Origin: Periplaneta americana
Taxonomy: Eukaryota > Arthropoda > Insecta > Blattodea > Blattidae
Direction of reading: 5' to 3'
NCBI RefSeq assembly: GCF_040183065.1
Contig: NW_027185501.1
Coordinates: forward strand, 956,001 to 1,020,000
Length of the DNA: 64,000 nucleotides
Shown: one piece after another, positions 1-11,423 of the stretch
Numbering within the stretch: the stretch's first letter is position 1
Layout: every line of letters starts with the position of its first letter
Program-made: the position numbers and the translations under genes
The notes under the pieces: generated by a model
Databases searched by the model: none
The model's input: the letters and a program-made list of their open reading frames with translations, nothing else
Told to the model about the DNA's origin: nothing

Positions 1-206
1 TGCTCACGTACTCCGGCTGAATGCGCCAGCCTTCTCCAGGAGGTGACCAGAGAAGCACGAGTTCCCGTCACGCAGAAAGTACGAATGGGGAATGTTAAAG
101 TGTGGTGGCTTTTCAAGTTCGCCGTGCTGGATCAGAATACAGACCCTACATAACGCGCAAGCTGTCGCCGCTTCAAGATTACGTCACAGCAGAATTTACA
201 CTCTTC
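1..206 (+). other. Unrecognised stretch with an open frame at the window edge
   Basis: Frame 1 stays open from base 1 for 50 codons (reads CSRTPAECASLLQEV... and later GNVKVWWLFKF) and stops near 151. The sequence is less AT-rich than its surroundings. It could be the tail of an exon or a mobile element entering from the left. I do not recognise the peptide, and no start codon or splice site decides the matter. Confidence 0.2.
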
Positions 207-648
207 TGGTGACGACGCAACAAAAGCCAAAACGCTGAGGTTCTCCGCAAAGGCTCATTCACAATAAAAATTGAACATAACCGTAACATAAACACAGAAG
301 TTTGCGCCCAGGCTACCAAATGGGATCATTCACAATGATTCACATAAGCATTGACAAATATTGGCGTAAGAGGTTAACATGAAAGTTTGCAAACTCCAAA
401 CTTTCATGCTTATGCTTACGTGATTTGCAAACAGAACACAATCGTGGAGCGCTGAAGTATACGACAGAATATGAGGAAATGACGTAGTTGTTATGTTTCC
501 ATGGTTACCAAGTATCTTTGCGGTTATGTTTATGTTCCCATCGTGAATGTTCTTGATTTTACCGCAAAGTTTACATTTTTAAGTCAACGCTTACGTTATG
601 TCTATGGTGACGACACAACTCTCAAGTCAAAATGCTGAGGTTCTCCGC
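207..648. repeat. MITE-like insert between direct repeats
   Basis: Two related segments, each starting TGGTGACGAC and ending GAGGTTCTCCGC (207-248 and 605-648), flank a block whose ends are loosely inverted: GGCTCATTCACAAT at 252 and the complement of CATCGTGAATGTTC ending near 552, with ACATAACCG-type subterminal motifs on both sides. A further internal ATCATTCACAATGATTC copy lies near 323. This fits a small non-autonomous DNA element plus a local duplication. The family is unknown. Confidence 0.35.
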
Positions 649-888
649 CCTACTCATTAATTTCTATAGTCGTAAGACAAAGTGATTATTTATTCATTTT
701 TCTGATTACTTTTTCGCTTGAGGTTCGTAACTAACATCTGGTTATGAACTATTATTTCACCTACAGAGTCCTTCGTATATGACGGTACGAGATTTATGAA
801 ATCAAGCACTTGTCTATCTTTAATAAATTATTCCACAACATTTCACATAACAAGAAATGTTAAAGTTTTCATCACATATTGCTTACAG

Positions 889-1916
889 CAGCGGTGACCA
901 AAGTGGGTGTCGTGATTACATCGTGTAATCACAAACATTCAAACGGGTACGAGGAGTTTTCTGTACATTGCTGTGTGTTTCATTCACATACTGAAGGCAA
1001 GAAGTGGCGGTATCATGTCGCCGTACAAACTCTGTCTCTACAAGCAGTAAGAGGTGGTTCCGTAAAGAATGAGAAGGAGAACGTTTTTGTTGTTCTGTCG
1101 GACAAAATATAATATGTTTACTTCGCTGAACGGTTCAATTAGGAGTATATAGAAACATTAATTGCCACGCTGAATAATGTATTATTATTATTATTTTTAT
1201 TATTATTATTAGTGACCACTAAGTATGTGTTTCTATAATTCTTCTGTACGTGCATGAATATTGATATTTTTAGATCTTCTCCCTAGAAGGATAAAATTAT
1301 TAGGTTTTATCTCAATTTTAATCTTCTCAATCTTTAGATGAGGGTAACTATTTATTAGTTATTCATTTAATAATAATATTGTAGAAAAACTGATTCAATA
1401 TTATGTGTCAACGGACTGTTAAACGCCAGGAATTGACATGCCTTAAATCATAGCCAGGAAGAGAAAGATGAGATAAACAAATGTAAGGAAGTCAGCTCCC
1501 TAATGGGGTTTGAAATATCTCGTGGTCTAAAGTATTTTAATAGAACAGAATTTCTCAAAAGAGTAACGCTTATAATAGCTTAAATAACTTGTCTACAAGA
1601 AGTTTTTAATTGTCAAAAACTACGAATTTCTCGACCAAGTATCGAGAGAAGAATTTGGAAAATTCCTGATTATATTAAAGAGGAAGGTTAAGAAAAGAAG
1701 CAAGAAAATCGTATATTATTCACTGGCTCTTGATGACAGCAGTGACATTACTGATACAGCAAAGCTTGAGATTTTTATCCGCGGGATTGATCAAGATGTT
1801 AGTACAGGAACCGCCACTGGTTGTAGTTTTCGTGCCAAGTACTTTTCTTTCGTCTCCTCACTTCATAGGCTGCCTGTCGCATGTAATCACTGCAGCTCGA
1901 GTTTTGGTCACCGCTG
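889..1916. mobile_element. hAT-type non-autonomous element, copy 1
   Basis: The ends are inverted repeats: CAGCGGTGACCAAA at the left and TTTGGTCACCGCTG at the right, with a second matching inner block (GTGATTACAT) about 8-10 bp further in. Flanks are GCTTACAG (881-888) and ACTTACAG (1917-1924), an 8-bp target duplication with one mismatch, which is the hAT signature. No transposase is visible inside and the small frames are chance. It contains a (TTA)n tract near 1183-1212. It is about 1.03 kb and closely matches the copy at 5383-6426 along its length. Confidence 0.8.
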
Positions 1917-1924
1917 ACTTACAG

Positions 1925-2577
1925 CAAAAGGTGAAAGAAGAAAATATTATAGTGCAGTACGGGGTAGGACTATAGGTGGAGATTGGGCCAAGCAGACTCA
2001 TAGTTAAAGACACTGATACGGACTAGTGCTCTATTGCACTGCCTCTAATATTTGACTGAAATGGCAGGGAAATTTATCCCTTCTTCAGGGATCTTTACGT
2101 AACATAATTATATGACACGTAATCGTACATATATTTCCCTTTCGAAAGAACCATACCAGCGCTACGGATTTTTATCGGTGTTGCGTCCGCAAATTTCTGA
2201 TCCAATGGCAAGCACGATAACGCTACACTACCATTAAGATGTAGAGAACACAAATGCAACGGGTAGAAGTTCGTTTCGAAGTTACTATTTTTTAATAATC
2301 CGATGTGAAACGCGTGGAGTATTAACAGTCTGATTCGATTAAGTGTAAATCTGACTCATCTTCCCTTGGGTTTAATATACTGGTTCACGTTGTCTTTTCT
2401 GAAATAAACGGTGTGGCAGCAGGCCAGCAACTAGCATTGTTTACCTTCACCGAGTCTATGGCCAGCTTTAAACGATTCAGTTCGTCAATATTTACGAATG
2501 ACAAGCTGTTCGATTGTGCGCTGTACGTCTTCATCAGTAATGTGACCAGAATTCTGGAGCTCAATACGGGACACTTA
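1925..2577. other. No gene seen
   Basis: AT-rich sequence between two hAT insertions. Small frames are present, but none has a recognisable domain or splice context. The 71-codon frame at 2413-2628 runs into the next element's terminal repeat and is rejected. Confidence 0.5.
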
Positions 2578-2837
2578 CCCTATAGCAGCCGTGGCGAAAA
2601 TGTGATCGTGCGCCGAGCCACTGTGTAACCTGCAACGTGCATAGCACCTATGGAGGGAGGCGGACACCCGAAGGGGATGTGAAGCAACTGTCTGACTTAC
2701 TAACGGATTTTCATTTTCCTTACGTCAAGCACTTAAATATAATTTTATACAGTACAAAGCTACAAACTAATGTTTAGTGTAACGAAGAAAGAAATGAACA
2801 ATAATTGAACAATATCACAACCTAAAATTAACTGTCT

Positions 2838-3167
2838 TCAGAATGTCTGCGACAAAGTTTCAAAATCAGGAATTATGTCACTTACTGCCAGTCGTAATTG
2901 ATCACGAAGGTATTTGTCTGTCAGTCGTGATCTAAATTTGGTTTTTACTATTTTCATTGTTGAAAATAATTTTTCACAAACGTAAGTTGTAGCAAACATG
3001 GCTTCAACAGAGCAAGCGAAAGAACGAAGCATCGGATATTTATTTTTTGGCAAAGATTTGAAAGTTCAACATTTGTCAAGTCCTTACATCTAGCTTTCAT
3101 TTGACATCACATTGTAAATCAGTGAGTTCAAATTGAAGAGCTAACCGCATTTTTCGTACATCGACGT
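2838..3167 (-). pseudogene. hAT transposase C-terminal dimerisation domain remnant
   Basis: The - strand reads FACSVEAMFATTYVCEKLFST, then KSRLTDKYL-like KFRSRLTDKYLRDQLRLAVS and IIPDFETL. This is the hATC dimerisation motif (ALFGSTYLCEQ..FS..K..RSRLTD.HL) of the GTF2IRD2/ZBED-like hAT group. Upstream codons (LALQFELTDLQCDVK) continue the homology but contain two in-frame TGA stops and a frame change near 3060. It is a relic inside the 2586-3633 element, with no catalytic core present. Confidence 0.8.
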
Positions 3168-3172
3168 ACAGA

Positions 3173-3207
<35 letters not shown>

Positions 3208-3219
3208 AATAATAATGAT

Positions 3220-3263
<44 letters not shown>

Positions 3264-3276
3264 TAATAATAATAAC
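3173..3276. repeat. Microsatellite (GAT)n then (AAT)n
   Basis: A run of GAT units passes into AAT/TAA units with few interruptions. It lies inside the hAT element at 2586-3633. Confidence 0.95.
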
Positions 3277-4003
3277 ACTTAACCTTTTAATGTTTCATCA
3301 GTAACATGTAGTATAATGCCGTTTTATGTTATACAACCGTTTTCCTGTTAATAGTTGTGAACAAATCATACATTTAATATTCTCATCATATTGGCAGCAA
3401 AAAAATTGCGTCCTCCCATCCTACTTGAAACTTTCGTTTTTGTAGAGGTACATGGTTTCGAGAGAGACATTGCGACGATATGCCACTCGCAGGTCAGAGA
3501 CAAATACAAATGGAACGGAGTTCGACTCCAGTGAGTGAGAGGGTGGGGGTTGGGGAAGGTAGGAAGCAAGAGAAATGCATAGCTATCAATGCGAGTCACA
3601 ATGTGCTCGCGAGTCACATTTTCGCCACGGCTGCCCTATAGCTTAGCAAAAAAGAACTCCCTCTACTAAATTACATCGCTCGTAACACAAGATACAAAAT
3701 AACTAATACATTAGTCTACTAATAACAAGATTTTGAAGTTGAGGTACAAACTCTGAAGTTACGTGCACACAAGATAAAGAAGTATTTACAGAACAGCTGG
3801 CAAGGAAGTCCTCTCCCATCTTACACATAACGTATCAGTTAGAAATTTTGCAATATAGGCCGAGAAAATGAGTAAACTTTCGCCCGAAAAACAAACGTAG
3901 GCCTAAATATTATGTTGGCCACAATACAATATTATATTATTGTCTCTGAGGTGTAGAAATATAACATTTTCTTAAACCTATAGCGAGTTATTCAGAGTAA
4001 TAC

Positions 4004-4187
4004 CACGGTCTAGTACATACAGTCACGAAGCTTGAGTTGTTGAGGGTACTAGGAACAACAGACTGTGCCGGTACTATTTCGCATTGTCTGTGATGAGACG
4101 ATAGTAGCGATCCTAGTGGTTAGCAACTATCTATGGATGCATATTCCCTACGTATTGAGCTTCGTGACTGTATAGGTACTAGACTGA
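4004..4187. mobile_element. 184-bp MITE
   Basis: Ends are inverted: GTCTAGTACATACAGTCACG at the left, and at the right the complement reads GTCTAGTACCTATACAGTCA, followed on both sides by CGAAGCT. Flanks carry AGTAATAC (3996-4003) and GGTAATAC (4188-4195), an 8-bp target duplication with one mismatch. No coding content. The duplication length suggests hAT, but the terminal bases are not clearly hAT-like, so the superfamily is open. Confidence 0.65.
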
Positions 4188-4216
4188 GGTAATACTGTTT
4201 CAAAAGCTAGTTCTTA

Positions 4217-4220
<4 letters not shown>

Positions 4221-4293
<73 letters not shown>
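4221..4293. repeat. Microsatellite (TAA)n
   Basis: About 24 uninterrupted TAA units. Confidence 0.97.
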
Positions 4294-4294
<1 letters not shown>

Positions 4295-4895
4295 TGATTA
4301 TTATATTATCCGAACATTCAGCATTTGTAATTAAATAAATGACATAAATGAAGTAACTGTGAAGTATAAATCACAGAAATAAACTTGTCTTAAAATAGTA
4401 ACATTACTATAAAATACACAATATTTAGATAAACATTTAGAAAACAATATTATGTCCTATTTACTATACAGAGTGTACAGGGTATAAGTGCCGTCCTTTT
4501 CACAGTCGTCGGTGGCGGTCTACAAAATCAAAAAATGTCCATACAACATACCTAGGGTAAAAACTTGATAGTTTTCCAAGAAAAAAAATTATTTTCTTGT
4601 TTTGTGTTATACTGCTTATATCGTTAGTAAAATTACGAAAACAATTACATCAGTAGATATATCTAGCAAAAAGTTAATATTAGTTTAAATAAATATTTGT
4701 GTGTTCTATTACATTTTCGTGAAATTAAATAAAATGCATGCTTAAATATGTTAATATTCTGACGTGGTAACGTGTTCAGCACGCAGTACTCCGCTCAGAC
4801 ATAGGTACGAGTCAGCTGAGTTCAAGCTCCCTGTTCATAGCTCTGCTGCCGAGCGGATGACAGTTCAGTACAGGATATTCCATAAACAACTTACA

Positions 4896-5210
4896 ATGTC
4901 ACTCACAGTTTAGGAATATCATATGTTAGGCCTATTAATTTATGGAGAAAGTCGTCGTAATTCAAGTGAGGCAAGAAGCATGTACCGTCAAAGTTTTCCT
5001 CAAAGAAGGTTACCTAATGGGCGAACTTTTGTAGCAGTTTATCAAGGATTATTAGAAACTAGGAGTCCCTTACGCCGTTTCGACAATCACACAACCAGAA
5101 ATTTGTTTAAAAATGATACTGCTTTACGGAAGCGGGAGAGATTAAAATGTTGCATTAGAAAAAAAGTTCGTTTGAATTTGTGCAGAAAACAATTATTGTT
5201 TATTTTTTAG
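4896..5210 (+). pseudogene. DUF4817-type helix-turn-helix protein remnant (transposon-derived)
   Basis: From an ATG at 4896 the frame reads MSLTV, then a TAG stop, then EYHMLGLLIYGESRRNSS, ARSMYRQSFPQRRLPNGRTF and VAVYQGLLETRSPLRRFDNH. This matches the DUF4817 pattern (LLLYGE..RN..EA..LY...FP.RR.P...TF..L...L.ETGS) found at the N-terminus of insect transposon proteins. The DDE part that should follow is missing and the frame ends at 5210. A possible element start lies near 4484 (CAGGGTATAAGTGCCG), resembling the ends of the foldback elements at 11.4 and 12.3 kb. I saw no right end. Confidence 0.65.
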
Positions 5211-5382
5211 ACGCTCGATGAAAAATGGAGCAATATTGTTACATAAAATGTAAATTTACCATAATGTTCAATTAATGAGATAGAAAGTTTGTATTTGCTG
5301 CTCGTTTTATGTAAACAACAGTATTGTCATGGTCCGCTTCTGCATTAGAACAGAGCATCTGTCTTGAATCGGTATGTCTGTA

Positions 5383-6426
5383 GCGGTGACCAAAGCGGGT
5401 GTCGTGATCACATCGTGTAATCACAGACGTTCAAACGGGTACGAAGAGTTTCCTGTACATTGCTGTGTGTTTCATTCACGTACTGAAGGCAAGCAGTGGC
5501 GTTGCTTTACGAACTCTGTCTCTACAAGCAGTAAGAGGTGGTTTCGTAAAGAATGAGAAGGAGAAGTTATTTGTTGTTCTGTCGGATAAAATATAATATG
5601 TTTACTTCGCTCAACGGTTCAATTAGGAGTATATAGAAACATTAATTGCCACGCTGAATAATGTATGTACTACTGCTGCTGCTGCTGCTGCTGCTACTAC
5701 TACTGCTACTACTACTACTATTGACCACTAAGTATGTGTTTCTGTAATTCTTCTGTATGTGCATGAATATTGATATTTTTAGATCTTCTTCCTAGAAGGA
5801 TAAAATTATTAGGTTTTATCTGAATTTTAATCTTCTTAATCTTTAGATGTGGGTAACTATTTATTAGCTATTCATTTAATAATAATATTGTAGAAAAACT
5901 GATTCAATATTATGTGCCAACGAACTGTTAAACGCCATGAATTAACACGTCTTAAAGCATAGCCAGGAAGAGAAAGATGAGATAAACAAATGTAAGGAAG
6001 TCAGCTACCTAATGGGGTTTGAAATATCTCGTGCTCTAAAGTACTTTAATAGAACAGAATTTCTCAAAAGAGTAACGCTTATAATAGCTTAAATAACTTG
6101 TCTACAAGAAGTTTTTAATTGTCAAAAACTACGAATTTCTCGACGAAGTATCGAGAGAAGAATTGAGAAAATTCCTGATTATATTCAAGAGGAAGGTTAA
6201 GAAAAGAAGCAAGAAAAATCGTATATTATTCACTGGCTCTTGATGACAGCGGTGACATTACTGATACAAGAAAGCTTGAGATTTTTATCCGCGGGATTGA
6301 TCAAGATGTTAGTACAGGAACCACCACTGGTTGTAGTTTTCATGCCAAGTACCTTTCCTCCGTCTCCTTACTTCATAGGCTGTCTGTCGCATGTAATCAC
6401 TGCAGCTCGAATTTTTGTCACCGCTG
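5383..6426. mobile_element. hAT-type non-autonomous element, copy 2
   Basis: Near-identical to the element at 889-1916 over its whole length, including the right end (CACCGCTG). The right flank is GTCTGTAC (6427-6434). The left flank reads GTCTGTA then GCGGTG, which is exactly an 8-bp duplication GTCTGTAC plus a CAGCGGTG end that has lost CCA at the junction. The internal microsatellite is CTG/CTA here (5670-5721) where copy 1 has TTA. It contains no transposase. Confidence 0.8.
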
Positions 6427-6437
6427 GTCTGTACCCA

Positions 6438-6635
6438 CTTCAGCTATACTGTGTACTTCTAAACCCCCTCCACCCCGCTTGAGCTATACTGTGTACTTCT
6501 AAACCCCCTCCACCCCGCTTGAGCTATACTGTGTACTTCTAAACCCCCTCCACCCCGCTTGAGCTGTACTGTGTACTTCTAAACCCCCTCCACCCCGCTT
6601 GAGCTATACTGTGTACTTATAAACCCCCTCGTCCC
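6438..6635. repeat. 40-bp minisatellite, about five copies
   Basis: Units start at 6438, 6478, 6518, 6558 and 6598 and contain GAGCTATACTGTGTACTTCT followed by AAACCCCCTCCACCCCG. Copies 1-4 are almost identical (one A/G change), and the last is divergent and truncated. It begins directly after the target duplication of the hAT element on its left. Confidence 0.95.
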
Positions 6636-6679
6636 TATCCAACGTCTAATATTGTAAACTTTAATAATCAGCTAAATAT

Positions 6680-7106
6680 CCTTCTTCTTCTTCCTCTTAG
6701 TTTAACCTCTCCCTTCTAGGTGCATTTACGCGACCCACGCCACCCGGGCCTTACAGGGCCGCGACCTGTCGGCAAGGAATTATTCTATGGATCACATACA
6801 TACTTTTTTGACCACACAAGGACATGGAGGGCCTCCCCGGATGAGGGATCAGCTCAATGCCAGGGCCGCCTCCGATACAACACAAACATTTAAGACATTA
6901 CACAGCATTCACTCACACATATGAAAGGATTAAGGGAAGGATCTCCGTCTATGGCCGGACTTTCAAGAGGCACAATCCCGGCATTTGCCTGGAAATAACT
7001 GAGGAAACCATGAAAAACCTCAGTTAGGTTTGCCGGCCCCTGGGATCGAACCCCGGACCTCCCGAATGCAAGGCCAGCCCTCTACCACGCCGCTAGCCCG
7101 CTCGGT
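6680..7106 (-). mobile_element. tRNA-derived SINE with tRNA-Ala(TGC)-like head
   Basis: Reading the - strand from 7106, the head contains an A box (TAGCGGCGTGGTAGAGG), an anticodon-loop-like CTTGCAT and a B box (GGGGTTCGATCCC), then about 350 bp of body, ending in a (GAA)n-like tail (CTTCTTCTTCTTCC on +). Imperfect 10-bp target duplications AGCTAAATAT (6670-6679) and AGTTAAATAT (7107-7116) flank it. The order of tRNA head, body, simple tail and duplication fits a retroposed SINE. The family name is unknown to me. Confidence 0.75.
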
Positions 7107-7436
7107 AGTTAAATATTGCAATTAGAAAAAAATTGTAAGGACATTTTTTCTTCCCTATGACATGAATAATCATATTATTCATTATAACTATGTTCTTTTA
7201 CTGCTACACCTTTGTTTATTTTAAATGTCATGGTTTTGAATTTGAAAAAAAAAATGGTCACCTTAGCCTAAGTCCTAGAAGTCTTCTACTGAAAGTAATG
7301 GAGAATTTAAATTATCGAGATTAAAAACGTACAGTTACCCTTAAAAAGAATGAGACGATTCTTGGTCGTCGGAAGTTAAAGTTCTACAGCGCGGTTCACT
7401 CGATATCGACGTAACGATACATAAAATGAGAAATAG

Positions 7437-7504
7437 TACAAGAATTGTTACAAGGACCACAACAAGGACAAGGACCAGAATAAGGATCACGAAGAAGACC
7501 GCCA
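7437..7504. repeat. Short purine-rich AAGGACC repeat block
   Basis: AAGGACCACAACAAGGACA and AAGGATCACGAAGAAGACC repeat a hexamer-based theme. The same theme, on the opposite strand, makes up the 1.1-kb minisatellite at 22979-24110. Confidence 0.5.
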
Positions 7505-7620
7505 TTTAAGGCCAGGATTTCACAACATAGCTCGAGTCACAAAATATCATTGCTTCACTGTACCGAATGGCAAATGCCTGCTAAGGGATCTACATTCTGG
7601 ACTGCTGCTGTCACTGTCTT

Positions 7621-7692
7621 GTCTCGGTAGCTCATATAGTAGCGTGTCGGTTCCGCTGTATAACCGAAACGTCTCGTGTTCGATCCCGGGTA
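7621..7692 (+). tRNA. Degenerate tRNA-like sequence
   Basis: It has an A-box-like TAGCTCATATAG and a B-box GTGTTCGATCCC at tRNA-like spacing, a possible anticodon stem TCGGTT/AACCGA with an oversized loop, and a T-run 10 nt after it. The T stem is poor. It is most likely a tRNA pseudogene or the head of an old SINE. Confidence 0.3.
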
Positions 7693-7894
7693 AAATTTTT
7701 TTTATTGAGGTGTAATTAATTTGTTCAGAGTTCCTCGACTGTCTAATTTGTCGAAAAATATGAATAATTTATGCCCAATTTCTGGGTTTTACAAGTTGGC
7801 TGAACCTCGTCAAAAAAAAAATAAAACTTACTTGGAAGTTAAAAGTATTCTTCCCCAAACAAAAATCATAAGAAACAAAAAGAGACCTGTTAAC

Positions 7895-8902
7895 TTAAAA
7901 TCTTGTCCACATGCCATCAGCTTCTATTACAGATCTAAGTCGATCTGGCATGGATGTCACGAGATTGTGAAATAAGTTCTGATCCCCGACGAGATCTTCC
8001 CAGGTGTCAACAACTTGATCCCACAATTCGTCTCGATTTCGAGGGCGTCGGTGGGCATAGGGACTATCCTTCTCTTTTTCAATTCTACCCATAAATTTTC
8101 GATGACATTCAAATCAGGTGACTTCGGAGGCCAATTAATGATTTCGATCTCGGGTCTCCTTTGAAACCATCTTTGAATGCTTGCAGCATAGTGCACGGGA
8201 TGGCTATCCTGCTGGAAGAGCAATGTTCCTTCGGGAAAACGTTCTCGGGCGGAGGGAAGGAATATATTTTCCAGAATGTGCTCGTAAGTTCCCGCATTAA
8301 ACCGGCCATAGATGCTTCTATAACGCCAGGTCCATCGTAAGACATCCACCCCCAACACGATATGCTAAAGCGCCCCGATCTTTCACGTCGGTGCACATAG
8401 CGCTGGTCATGTCGGAGACCATCCTCACGATAGACACGGACAGGACCTTCGTAATCACTCGAGAAGGTTGTTTCGTCGGATAAAAATTACATTTCTCCAA
8501 TCGAAATCCACTCGATTGGTAGCGAAAGCAAGACGGTCGACAGCTTGTGCTTCCCCCAATATTTCCATTTGCGCAGCCCTCCGGCTCCTAATACCGCGGT
8601 TCCTCAACCTGCTGATCACAGTCTGTGGAGAGCCGGGAAAGTTAGTACTGCTCTTATTTCGTTAGCAGTTAGAAAGGGGTCCTGTCGAACTGTCTCGAAT
8701 AAGAGAGCATCCTCTTCCAATGAAGAAATCCGCGGACGCCCAGGAATAGGGCGATTTTCGACCTCCCCTAAATTTTGGTAACGATAACACACCTCGCGGC
8801 TGTACTTCCAGGAACACCGACCAAACGGCCAGCAGATCTAGCCCCATATCCAGCCTCAACTAGAGCTATAACTCGCTGTCTCATGTCACGTCGGTTCGCC
8901 AT
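7895..8902 (-). pseudogene. Tc1/mariner-type (DDE_3) transposase, decayed
   Basis: On the - strand an ATG at 8902 starts MANRRDMRQRVIALVEAGYG and an HTH-like segment (ARSAGRLVGVPGSTAARC) before a stop. Downstream, in shifting frames, come all three acidic motifs: SDETTFS (near 8465), FQQDSHPVHYA and SPDLNVIENLW. There are 35 residues between the second D and the E. WPPKSPDLNVIENLW is diagnostic of Tc1/mariner-IS630 transposases. Several stops and frame changes make it non-functional. Terminal repeats are uncertain: a weak match exists between ACAAGTTGGCTGAACC near 7790 and the complement of GGAAGTCCAACTGTTGC near 9052. Confidence 0.85.
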
Positions 8903-9059
8903 TACGATGAGAAATGAGGGATGACGATAATACTTTAGTGTAGACATGACTATTTAACGTGATATAGAATTATTGAAATAAGAGGCATCTTGCATAGTAA
9001 GAGTTAATAAATCAACCCTAAATTAAATATCTAAATAACAGGATATAACAGGAAGTCCA

Positions 9060-9930
9060 ACTGTTGCGAAACTAATCAAATTAAATCTAAGCTGAAGTAG
9101 CACAGCCATTGATAAATGTTTTGTACACAGAATTAGACTGAATTCCTATTCGACAGAACCTATAATCAATGGCTTGCCTGAACATGATAAACAAATCCTA
9201 AGTGTTTCCAATGTCACTGAACAATTATTAAATTTAAACTTGTAGATATCATAAGAAAGAAAATATTTTTTCACTAAAACCAATGATTATAAAGTAGAAG
9301 ATCCCAAATCTATTGCAAATTCTTTTAACGTATTATAGTATATAGTACAGAAATATTATTGACAACTTAAACGTTCAAGATTTTGCAAAAGATACTGCAA
9401 TTGGTTACTTAACAGATGCATTTAATAATTAGTATTAATATATGTAATTAGTCAATAACTGCAACAGTGCTTTTCCATTCAATCATAATATGAATAAAAT
9501 TGAATGCATACTAAATTAAACACTATTGCAAACACGTAGATAAAATAGTTAAAATTAACGGAAGGTGTGAGAATGAAATAATCTAAAGCCATACTTTTAA
9601 CAAAAATTGTTTTGTGCAAGTGCATTTCTTACACATATGGGAAAGCTATTAATAAAATATTGTAATAATTACTCAACAAATTACATAGCCTAAGGACTCT
9701 AAACCTTTGTAAAAGTTTGTCTATTATTATATATATTTTTATAATTTAATTTTAATTGTTAGTTTTTAATATATATGCATTTACATTGTATATGTGTGTG
9801 TATAAATGAATTCATTAGATTAACGTTTATAATATTATAACTTGTAATTTTGTATTGTTTGCGATCATTAACACTTAATCTCAGGACTTTGTAAAACTCT
9901 ATTTCAACGTTATTTAGAGAAAAAAAAATA
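9060..9930. other. AT-rich, no gene seen
   Basis: No frame with recognisable content, no clear inverted ends and no tandem structure. Confidence 0.5.
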
Positions 9931-9933
9931 GTT

Positions 9934-10005
9934 GTATAGACTAAGAATCGAACTCGCACTCTTCTACACAACACGCAGAAGTCTTACCGTCTGAGCTATT
10001 GAAAC
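9934..10005 (-). tRNA. Degenerate tRNA-like sequence
   Basis: The - strand reads an A box TAGCTCAGACGGTAAGAC, an anticodon arm CTTCTGC/GTAGAAG around loop GTGTTGT (central GTT), and a B box AGTTCGATTC, followed by TTTTTTTT. The T stem pairs poorly and the acceptor stem is weak. It is probably a tRNA pseudogene or SINE head. It is unrelated in sequence to the 37-64 kb array. Confidence 0.35.
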
Positions 10006-10009
10006 GACA

Positions 10010-10815
10010 TGAAAGCTTTCCTTTCTGTGTGGAGTGTCGATCTAGTCATGAAGGTCCATTGTCGGTTTAACTACACGATTTATGTATATATTTATCTTTC
10101 ATTTACGTAATATTATCATATTTTTTTGCAGTTTTTGAAGTGAATTTCGGAACGATGCTAGTAACAAACCAAATAGTCTGAATTTAAGTAACTCAATATT
10201 CGTTATCTTGTGTATCAGTGCTCTGGTCTCCGATCATGCGCAGTGTCTCACATCTGAGACTTAGGAATATTCAATCGTCTCATCCTTTTTCAGGGAAACT
10301 GTACATAACTATACCACAGGCGCGCAGAAATCCTAATAATATAAAAAAGAAGCTATATTTCTAGCTTGTAAAGAGACTTAAATCTTGGAATTAAATCCCG
10401 TTTTAAAAACATTTGTTTACTATAATTTTATACTTGTATCTATCCTTTCACATCCAACCACGGAAAACATTACCGTCATGTACACCACTCCAATGCACGT
10501 CTGGCAGATTTAATCCTCCAGATATAATCGGATGACGTCATGGCTTCCACACTCCTGTGGAACATTATATTATTATGCCGCAAATGAATCACAATATGCC
10601 TTACTTCCAAGAGTCCAATGTTGAAAGAAGCGCTACGCATGTCTCAGAAACAAAGATTGCTTATACGTTGTTAAGATGTTAGTCTATCTATCACTTAGCA
10701 TTATCAATCATTACATTCTTAATCCGCATCCTTGAAAATGATCTCAACATTACTGTCTTGGACGAAAGCCTCTTGAAGGCTGAACAATCTTAGTACGAAA
10801 TTGTCTACTTCATTC
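10010..10815. other. No gene seen
   Basis: AT-rich unique-looking sequence. Nothing recognisable on either strand. Confidence 0.5.
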
Positions 10816-10818
10816 CTA

Positions 10819-10828
10819 TTTATTATTA

Positions 10829-10895
<67 letters not shown>
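10819..10895. repeat. Microsatellite (TTA)n
   Basis: About 25 TTA units with one GTT interruption near the start. It gives spurious poly-Ile frames on both strands. Confidence 0.97.
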
Positions 10896-10896
<1 letters not shown>

Positions 10897-11423
10897 AATA
10901 TTTCATATCGCAACATATCAGTACAACCAAATACAAAAATGCACTTTCCAAGGCTACTGGGAAGAAGATTTCTTTGCTTCCAACAGTAATTGCAACATCG
11001 AGTCGAAAATCTCAATTTGCATTCGACTTATGTAAAGCTTTTGTTGCTGCCGAAATCCCTTTGTGGAAAGTGCAAGGTTGTGGGTATAGTACAAGGTTTT
11101 TGTAATTGCCTTTTATTGCGTATTTTAGCTATTTATGATGCCTTTTTTGCCTGCCCATTTTAATGATTCATAATGCCTAAACTTCCGGTCTCTGATTATA
11201 AACAATATAAAGAGTTTATATTTGAAGCACTGCTTAGTTACAGTATCTATATTTATGTTATTTTATACACGTTAGAAAAATACGTAAATAACATTTTATT
11301 TATAGGCTATTGCAAAGAGGAGAAAACTCCCCTAAGAAGACGCCTATATACACAGTAGTATTCCAACGCTCTACAATAGTCAAAACTATTTTCCAATACT
11401 ATTTTTAAAGTTTTAATTTATAC

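Larger units (their letters stand above)
2586..3633 (-). mobile_element. Internally deleted hAT transposon
   Basis: Terminal inverted repeats share CAGCCGTGGCGAAAATGTGA at the left and as reverse complement at the right. A perfect 8-bp target duplication CCCTATAG flanks it (2578-2585 and 3634-3641). Inside, the - strand carries the C-terminal part of a hAT transposase (2838-3167), followed by GAT/AAT microsatellites. At 1.05 kb it is far shorter than an autonomous hAT (2.5-4 kb), so most of the gene is missing. Confidence 0.88.

Noticed and set aside
2413-2628. 71-codon frame as a host gene
   Set aside because: It crosses the target duplication and terminal repeat of the hAT element at 2586 and has no recognisable domain.
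10719-11015. Frames with poly-Ile runs on both strands
   Set aside because: Translation of a (TTA)n microsatellite.
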